From Natronohydrobacter sp. (GTDB taxonomy: Bacteria; Pseudomonadota; Alphaproteobacteria; Rhodobacterales; Rhodobacteraceae), in the NCBI GenBank assembly GCA_030603695.1, contig JAUVXF010000014.1, forward strand, positions 22,349 through 86,348: 64,000 nucleotides of DNA. Direction: 5' to 3'. The first letter of the stretch is position 1. Each line of letters begins with the position of its first letter. The notes beneath the pieces were generated by a model. The model ran no database searches and was not told the DNA's origin. It saw nothing but the letters and a program-made list of their open reading frames with translations. This document shows positions 63,417-64,000 of the stretch, piece by piece. The translations under genes and the position numbers were made by a program.

Positions 63417-64000
63417 TCTTGCCCTCTGCACGGGCACGGGGCGGGGGCATCTTACGCAAATGTTTCATTGGCCTTGTGTCGGGATAAAAACGCGCCCCCA
63501 AGCATATGATTTGCGTGTCATGTGCTGTTTCAAAGTCTTGCCGCAGTGCAGCGAAAATTGCCAGGGCTGATGCATATTGCGGTTCTGGGATAATTACTTA
63601 AACCCTCGTAATTGCAAAATCGATCTCTTAATAATTAATTTTGCGTGGCCTGACACGTCGTGTTACTGGCATGGGTTTTTGAAGTGATCAAACATAATAT
63701 TGTGCTATTGGTGCCAAAACCGACTGTAAGTGGTAGGATCTGAGCTGGCGAAATTGAAGCGCCCATGTGATACCTTGGCGCTTAACAAATTCTTGTGATC
63801 TGGTTAATGTTCTCGAAAGTCGCTCCGAGTCGCGGAGCGGATAACTGAGGGCCAAATATGCACAAGACTGCGATTGACCTGCCCCTGTTTTCAGGGCCAC
63901 TCGTAAGTCGAGTCTGTTCTCCTTTTGTGTGCCATCATTCGGCGGCGTGAGCAATGGGCGCAGGCGCGGAGCCGTCAAGTAGCTCAAGCGGCTGCGCCCA
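63417..64000. other. 584-bp tail of the window, AT-rich intergenic region
   Basis: AT-rich sequence after the AlkD-like gene, with no gene longer than about 30 residues supported. The last 150 bases hold a short ORF (63858-63950) and a hairpin (63955-64000) and may be the leader of a gene to the right of the window. Confidence 0.5.
63858..63950 (+). CDS. Possible 30-residue leader ORF
   Basis: ATG at 63858 is seven bases after GAGG and opens a 30-residue peptide (MHKTAIDLPLFSGPLVSRVC and so on, ending HHSAA). Immediately after the stop is a 9-bp perfect inverted repeat TGGGCGCAG/CTGCGCCCA (63955-63963, 63992-64000). The layout resembles an attenuator leader but no run of regulatory codons is visible. 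Confidence 0.3.
   Translation: MHKTAIDLPLFSGPLVSRVCSPFVCHHSAA

Overview
The window is high-GC alphaproteobacterial chromosome, most likely Rhodobacterales (Rhodobacteraceae). Support comes from gene content and order: a four-subunit sarcosine oxidase cluster, SdhCDAB with an extra lipoprotein gene, hemD–mitofilin–hemY synteny, Usg, an SspB-like ClpXP adaptor, DUF1289/DUF4169/DUF1737 small proteins, and the mch–DUF1737–nnrU–mcl2 block of ethylmalonyl-CoA carbon metabolism. No species name can be given from the sequence alone.

Layout. 0–4.4 kb: an Mla/MCE lipid transporter (end of the permease, ATPase, MCE protein, lipoprotein), then a DedA/YqaA-like protein and DsbB. 4.5–12 kb: mostly minus-strand housekeeping genes (gyrA, fumC, sspB, sodB), with usg on the plus strand. 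11.4–17 kb: soxB–small ORF–soxD–soxA–soxG for sarcosine catabolism. 17–29 kb: ccmI–ruvX, tsaD–gpsA–YciI–EVE, hemD–mitofilin–hemY, tRNA-Thr(CGU) and an OmpA-domain protein with a long Ala/Glu/Gln repeat. 29–32.8 kb: a CAU-anticodon tRNA, purM–purN, a DUF2799 lipoprotein, an RlmB-type methyltransferase and tRNA-Tyr.

32.8–41.5 kb: an integrated mobile element of about 8.6 kb. It lies between two copies of a 15-bp sequence (CAGGGTCGCCCACCA), one of which is the 3' end of tRNA-Tyr. It encodes a P4-type integrase, an AlpA-like regulator, a large primase/SF3 helicase, a probable small terminase, a large terminase and several small unknowns, all on the minus strand. No portal, capsid or tail genes are present. 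It carries an iteron-like candidate origin next to the primase gene, and a short promoter–terminator unit opposite the primase leader that could make a ~50-nt antisense RNA. I read it as a terminase-bearing phage satellite; it is the most novel part of the window. A DUF4258/HTH toxin–antitoxin pair follows just outside its right end.

42.6–64 kb: lepA, a DUF1989 protein, a ClpP/SppA-like exported hydrolase, the sdhCDAB operon with a twin palindrome upstream, a TorF-type porin, mch–DUF1737–nnrU–mcl2, infC starting at an AUA codon, an Ala/Glu-rich anchored protein, a ferredoxin-ASKHA (RamA-like) protein, three tandem universal stress proteins, glmU–glmS for UDP-GlcNAc synthesis, and an AlkD-like protein. 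Most genes sit in short operons with 1–4 base stop/start overlaps. Starts were chosen from Shine–Dalgarno sequences, family length and overlap with the preceding gene.
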